DNA of 5,013 nucleotides from Thermoflexales bacterium (GTDB lineage Bacteria > Chloroflexota > Anaerolineae > B4-G1 > SLSP01). Shown in pieces: positions 4,163-5,013 of the stretch; position 1 is the stretch's first letter; each line of letters starts with the position of its first letter. The stretch spans positions 1 through 5,013 of the forward strand of contig SLSP01000474.1 in assembly GCA_007130345.1 (NCBI GenBank). The letters are read 5' to 3'. Under the pieces are notes generated by a model. That model ran no database searches. It was not told the DNA's origin and saw only the letters and a program-made list of their open reading frames with translations. The position numbers were made by a program, and so were the translations under genes.

Positions 4163-5011
4163 TCACGGCGACAGCACCACCACGTCATAGGGCAGCTTCG
4201 GGGCGATTTGCAAGGTGCCCCGGTACTCTTGCACCAGGCCGGTGACGCGCACGCGCGTGCCCACCGTGCCCAGGGCCGGATTGGCGTTGGGAATCCGGTC
4301 GAGGATGGTGCGCCAGATAAAGACCGTCACCACGCCGGTGTCGTCCGCTACGGTGAGACTGACCGATTGGGATGTGCCGGAGATGTCCCGGATTTCGCCC
4401 GTGATCTGCACCACCTGCCCCATGTGGCCGCGCAGCGCGTCGATGGTGACGGCCGGCGCGAAAGCCCCGCCCGCTCGCGTTACCTGTACCTGGCGGCCAA
4501 AGCTCGGCACGACTTGCAACTCGCCCTGATACGCGCTGACTTGGCCTGTCGCGTTGACCTCCGCGCCGATGTTGAGTTGTGGGGCCGCGCGACAGTCATC
4601 GTAAACCCGATGCCACATCAGCAGCGTGACCTGGCCGGAGCCGTCATCCAGCGTGAACCGGAAACCGTGCGAGAAGCTGTCCGTCGCCACCACGTTCCCC
4701 ACCACCGTGACCTCCTCATCCATATAATTCGCCAAATCCCCGATGCGGATGCGGACGAATTCCGGCGTGGGGGATGGCGTCGCCGTCGGCGTGATGGTTG
4801 GCGTCGGCGTCAAGGTGGGCGTGGCGGTTGGCGTCGCGGTGGGGATGGCGGTTGGTGTGGACGTGGCCGTCGGGGGCAGCGTCGCGGTGGGCGGGACAGG
4901 CGTGGATGTGGGCACGACTTGCGTTGGGGTCGCGGTGGGCGCAGGAGTTGCTGTTGCGCAACCGGCCAAAATCAAAACGAGCAGCCATACCCGTAGATGT
5001 TCAAATTTCAT
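4163..5011 (-). CDS. Surface lipoprotein with two tandem OB-fold-like domains
   Basis: The 282-residue product starts with a short lipoprotein signal peptide (MKFEHLRVWLLVLILAGC): a lipobox LAGC puts the acylated Cys at position 18. A Thr/Pro/Ala stalk follows (about 19-84), of the kind common in Chloroflexota surface proteins. Two homologous domains then fill the rest: about 85-178 and 187-280. Both share the order strand-rich start, 'VTVVGNV'/'VQITGEI', 'FTLDDGSGQVTLLMW'/'LTVADDTGVVTVFIW', 'GAEVNATGQVSAYQGELQV'/'GTRVRVTGLVQEYRGTLQI'. This looks like the OB-fold (tRNA_anti-like) group, which usually binds nucleic acid or oligosaccharide; the ligand here is unknown. The lipobox supports the start, although only two bases precede it, so the ribosome site is outside the window. 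Those bases make TGATG, which could be a stop-start overlap with an upstream gene. Confidence 0.82.
   Translation of the reverse strand: MKFEHLRVWLLVLILAGCATATPAPTATPTQVVPTSTPVPPTATLPPTATSTPTAIPTATPTATPTLTPTPTITPTATPSPTPEFVRIRIGDLANYMDEEVTVVGNVVATDSFSHGFRFTLDDGSGQVTLLMWHRVYDDCRAAPQLNIGAEVNATGQVSAYQGELQVVPSFGRQVQVTRAGGAFAPAVTIDALRGHMGQVVQITGEIRDISGTSQSVSLTVADDTGVVTVFIWRTILDRIPNANPALGTVGTRVRVTGLVQEYRGTLQIAPKLPYDVVVLSP
4760..4957 (-). repeat. Low-complexity Thr/Pro-coding tract of the lipoprotein
   Basis: Codons 19-84 alternate ACC/ACG/ACA, CCG/CCC/CCA and GCC/GCG/GCA, giving imperfect hexamer-to-dodecamer repeats at DNA level (several variants of 'accgcgacgccg'). At protein level this is a stalk of TPTATP-like units lifting the OB-fold domains off the membrane. 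Its length could vary between strains by slippage in steps that keep the frame. Confidence 0.75.
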
Positions 5012-5013
5012 CA

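Noticed and set aside
4208..4996. A plus-strand frame with a Gly/Arg/Trp-rich tail resembling an RGG protein
   Set aside because: The RGG-like tail is only the antisense of the Thr/Pro stalk codons of the lipoprotein.

Overview
The window looks like a piece of a GC-rich bacterial chromosome, most likely from the Chloroflexota (Anaerolineae-like). Three things point that way: a surface lipoprotein with a long Thr/Pro 'TPTATP' linker, a polytopic GT-C protein ending in the 'RWYFYRE' style common in that phylum, and a split CpsC/CpsD pair whose kinase-like half resembles the 'SPGP..KS' Chloroflexota type. This assignment comes from pattern recognition, not from a search. All five supported genes are on the minus strand, so transcription runs from high to low coordinates.

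Layout in transcription order: (1) 4163-5011, a lipoprotein with a Thr/Pro stalk and two tandem OB-fold-like domains. (2) 3796-4162, a 367-bp intergenic region with an in-phase heptamer array, a perfect 19-bp inverted repeat and a 134-bp palindromic dispersed repeat. (3) 2080-3795, a multi-spanning GT-C type glycosyltransferase-like protein. (4) 1721-2017, a 98-residue protein with a C-terminal four-cysteine zinc ribbon, which has its own good sigma70-type promoter (-10 TATAAT) and an intrinsic terminator. (5) 948-1613 and 286-936, a CpsC/Wzz-like polysaccharide co-polymerase and a CpsD/BY-kinase-like ATPase, 11 bp apart and clearly one operon. (6) 1-285, a second copy of the same intergenic arrangement: the 144-bp palindromic repeat, an unrelated AT-rich spacer, and a heptamer array ending 2 bp from the cpsD-like stop codon.

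The genes fit a cell-envelope theme. The GT-C protein would transfer sugars from a lipid carrier outside the membrane, and the CpsC/CpsD pair would set the length or export of a surface polysaccharide. The lipoprotein would sit on the outer face of the membrane. No Wzx, Wzy or cytosolic glycosyltransferase genes are visible, so this is not a complete polysaccharide locus.

The points most worth a second look are the repeated intergenic module (palindrome plus heptamers, same order and orientation, each beside the 3' end of a gene), the degenerate P-loop of the CpsD-like protein together with its missing tyrosine cluster, and the zinc-ribbon gene as a separate transcription unit. I did not see a convincing new defence, mobile or RNA system.
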